From Guadua angustifolia (taxonomy: Eukaryota; Streptophyta; Magnoliopsida; Poales; Poaceae): 64,000 nucleotides of DNA. Below the pieces are notes generated by a model. It made no database searches. It saw only the letters and a list, made by a program, of their open reading frames with translations, and was not told where the DNA came from. Made by a program: the position numbers and the translations under genes. Shown here piece after piece: positions 60,843 through 64,000 of the stretch. The stretch lies in the NCBI GenBank assembly GCA_036346375.1, contig JAYEVE010000103.1, positions 62,001 through 126,000 on the forward strand, given 5' to 3'. The stretch's first letter is position 1; each line of letters opens with the position of its first letter.

Positions 60843-63800
60843 TGTAATGCTGCAAAATGCTTTTCCAGTTTTTTTTGGCCGGTGATGTTCTCATTTTCTT
60901 GATTCAAGGTTTATTTTCAAGAAAAGTTTTGTCGCCTCGCAGAAAAATATATATATATATATTATTAGTAAAGGTTAGGGTTAAAGATTTAGGTTTGGGG
61001 AGGGGTATTTTTGGGATTTCTCCTTCTCTTCTTTGCTTCTTGTGGTCGCCATCCTTTATCCCGCCAAGATTTTTTCTTCCATTGCCTCGCCTCAAAGCGA
61101 TTTCTCCTGCTGCCTCCGCCTCAGCGATTTTCTCCCAGACGCCCCGCCTCAAATTTATGGCCCCACGGGCCTCAGACCCGGCGTTGCTCCTCAAGGCCGC
61201 CTAACCTCAAGGCCGGTTTCCTCAAGGCTCTTTCCTCGGCGATCTGCTCTGCCGGCGCCCTTTCTTCCTCACAAGAAGAAGAAAAGAAGTCTCGAGTAAG
61301 GCAAGAAGAAAGATCAACCGCAGGAGGAGCAGCCAGTAGTAGTAGCCGGTCAAGTAGCAAGAGTTCAAGCAAGAGGCTAGCAAAGACGCCATTTTGCCCT
61401 CCCCGCCCTTCTTGTGGTGAGGACTCAAGCCTAGAATTTTATTGAGATGTGATTTCTAGTATGCATGTCGTGTTCGATGAAATGGTCAGGAGGTATATGC
61501 ATGTGTAGTTCATATTGCTTTGTATGCTTTCGACTTGGCCGTTATATCTCTAGGTGGTTATGCTTAATTCCATTTGAATAACTTTGAAAATGGAAGCAAT
61601 AGTAAATATATTTGATTGATGGAAAGTTCATTTTGATAGCTTGGTATGTAAGAGTATAAATATGTTGAGATTAGGTCAATGTAGCACATCTACTGATTCT
61701 TGCTTTGCTTCTCATGCTTCTGGAATTTGGCCCATGTCATGGAATGGTGCATTAAAGATTCTCAAGAAACTTAAGCAGCTATAGAGAAGTGACAACGCTT
61801 CTAGTTAATAATGTTGTTTGGTTGGAAATTTTGGATTTTTATATTTTGTAGCTGCCATTGGATTATTATATCATTGAAAGAAACACCCTTAAACCAGATA
61901 ATGAGAACCCAAATATGAAATGTTGGATGTCAGAGATCAAAATGGTAGACATCTCATTAAGGTGAGAAGACTAGAGTGTAAAGTGGAAAAATTTGGGTGT
62001 TTTATTAAAAAAATGTCGATGGCCTTTAATGTATATCTAGCAAAGATATATCTTATCCAATGGTCACAATTGTCGGTTCTTATTCCTCTATTTAAAGGTT
62101 AGTTCACGCTTGATACATTCCCTATTTAGTCATAATGCAATTAGGATATGTTTCTTAAATTTGAACAATTAGCATGAGCATTTGTGTCGTTTGATCTATG
62201 AAGTATTGAGAAGAGTTGGATCTTTGAATGTTAGCTTAATTTGTTACTGGTTTTGAATAAGATCCCAAATTGAGAGAGTGGTCAACGTGTTCTCCTATTA
62301 TTAAGGTTTAATGTCTGCTGTCTAGTGGGTTGCCCGGAGTTTCCCTTAGTGTGAATTGGGACTATTTTTGGCAAGAGTTAGATTTTGTTATTCTTTGAGG
62401 TTTTGAGTCGGACCTTGATTCATTCTTGTGCGTAACGCTGTTTTCGTGAAGAGTGTATTCGGGTGGTCACGACCCGCTGCCTCAAGCGTCAGAAGGCAAG
62501 TGCAACCCCTAGAGCGTTATTAGGATGTTAAATGCTTTGTTTGCGATAAGATTATGAAAATTCTAATGTTGTGATTATGTTTAATAGCATGTCTAGAAGT
62601 TGTTTTTAGTATGGTGATGAGGATGGATGAATGTTAGCAAATTGGTAAGTAAGTTATTCAACTCCCATTTATTGCATTGCATTACTAAACTGCATTTAAT
62701 GAGTATGGTTATGTTGATGCAAGTGTAGGGACAGCTTGCACTATAATCACCTAGTTGTTCATATCTCAGAATTTAATCTACTTTATGGAAATTATGTGAT
62801 GCCTTTCCTAATTTTATTCATGACTTTATTTACGCTCGAATGAATCACATCGGGAAATAGCAAGTTAATTGGTACTTCCATATTGGTTATGGCTATGTGT
62901 GGTGAAAATGAATGAGGGATGAAATGCATTCACGCCAATTTCATAATTGCATTCATGATGGACGAGGCGCCCCATGTTGATGCGGCCTCGGTGCTCACCC
63001 GTAGTGAGCACAAAAGTCCTATTTCGTAGTCCCATTCATCGAGGTGAATGGGAGCGAGTCAAGAAGAGTAGGCCCCGCCACGGATGGTTAGATTGAGGGT
63101 GCACACCGACGGTGTGCACTCACTATACCGTATACGCTATGACAATGTGCATTATGAGCATGCATGGTGCATTCATTTTATGATTATGAGAAAAGGATGA
63201 GAGCATAAAAGCATTGCATTGTGTGTTGCAATTGGTAACTGTTAATTGATGAGAATGGAAATGACAAAGTTGAGTATTGAGTCGTGGATTCATCCTCGAA
63301 ATGATTGTTGAGGCATGAGTAAGGTTTAGTTATGTTTCGAGTTGATGTGGTAAGTAGGGTAGTTTTGTTTCTTTAACTGGATAATTTCAATTAAGTAATG
63401 GTTATAGCAAATGGTGAAGTAGTCGTGTTGTTACGTTTTGAAGTTATATGAATTCAAATTGCACCCTTTATTTAAGGATGTCAAGTAAAGGAACTATTAT
63501 TGTATGTCTTGAAGTCGTTGTATTCTAATCGAATTCATTACTTTTATGCTTGATTGCACTTTGCTGAGTCTTGGACTCACGCTTGTTTGCTCCCTGTTTT
63601 AGGTACCTTGAAGTCGACTCACGGATGGGAGTAGAGCACGTGCACGACTTCGGTCACCAACAACCCAGTTAAATTGATTCGTTAAAAATGGTTGTAATAA
63701 ATGCGAGTGTATTGTGTTGATTGGCGTTGCGTAGTTGGTTAATTGCCGGTTGGATATGTGATGGATTACCTAAGGACCTGCTAGATGGTTTCACTCTTTT

Positions 63801-64000
63801 GTGAGTGAGTGATATATTATATAGTCTGCTATTGTTCTTTTTTGTCTCATGGAGTGGATGTCCTAGTTTTAGGGAGATGTCAAATTTTGTAAATTTCGGT
63901 GACTTAGTTTTGAGCGGGTTTAAGAGTTTAGAGATTAAATTCAGTTTTAGTATTTTAGTAGAGGTGTTGTTCGTTATTTTGGGTTTTGGTAGCATTCGTG
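60843..64000 (+). repeat. 3' LTR of LARD3, truncated by window
   Basis: Collinear with 54276-57507. Contains (AT)n at 60946-60962, GC-rich segment at 61045-61400 and stem-loop block at about 62990-63120. Confidence 0.9.

Larger units (their letters stand above)
54276..64000 (+). mobile_element. LARD3: giant-LTR retrotransposon, cut by window end
   Basis: 5' LTR 54276-57532 (3257 bases; TGTAATGTCG to GGGGTGTTACA), primer site 57535-57546, interior of 3.3 kb without gag-pol, purine tract at 60829-60842, and 3' LTR from 60843. The window stops at GGTAGCATTCGTG; by comparison with the 5' LTR about 25 bases are missing. LTRs are near-identical outside the GC-rich segment, so it is a recent insertion. 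It is related to LARD1 and LARD2 in mid-LTR stem-loops, LTR ends and leader, but diverged elsewhere, so a separate subfamily. Confidence 0.9.

Overview
This window is plant nuclear DNA. It is a repeat-rich, gene-poor intergenic block from a flowering plant, probably a monocot, although the sequence alone does not fix the species. I see no intact host gene, rRNA, tRNA or CRISPR array. Almost every base belongs to nested transposable elements: LTR retrotransposons with tRNA-iMet-type or TGGCGCC-type primer-binding sites, and CACTA (En/Spm) DNA transposons.

Layout. 1-225: flank of older repeat. 226-14210 (minus): giant-LTR, non-coding LTR retrotransposon, called LARD1 here; its 3' LTR is split by a 4.4-kb insertion (3146-7510, TSD CAATT). 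14216-15896: old AT-rich LTR remnant. 15904-18362: CACTA remnants with subterminal repeats, followed by a zinc-finger-like ORF relic. 19142-35612: an older LTR interrupted by LARD2 (20596-33538, plus, exact TSD GAAGG). LARD2 carries an inverted half-element (25910-29930, minus) in its interior. 35613-37910: small terminal-inverted-repeat and foldback elements. 37915-53306: a third LTR type, split by a 13.4-kb CACTA transposon (38153-51547, 16-bp TIRs, TSD AAA). 53307-54275: start of that LTR element's interior. 54276 to the window end: LARD3 (plus), cut by the window about 25 bases before its expected end.

How the parts relate. LARD1, LARD2, the nested minus copy and LARD3 belong to one superfamily: LTRs of about 3.3-3.5 kb, an iMet-type PBS (TGGTATCAGAGC), a purine-rich tract, and a 2.6-3.3-kb interior with no gag-pol. 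They match the LARD description (large retrotransposon derivative) and must be moved by proteins of another element. Two parts are well conserved between diverged copies and may be recognised by those proteins: a leader of about 220 bases after the PBS, and a block of three stem-loops in mid-LTR whose stems show compensatory changes. A GC-rich segment near the start of each LTR differs strongly between the two LTRs of the same element while the rest is nearly identical.

The CACTA element carries a decayed TNP2-like transposase (Transpos_assoc, Transposase_21, DUF4218 and DUF4216 regions) and a decayed TNP1/En-Spm-like second gene, both on the minus strand. On its plus strand it holds a fragment of an ISWI chromatin-remodelling ATPase gene fused in frame to a piece of Ty3/gypsy reverse transcriptase. 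This chimera is the most unusual coding content of the window.
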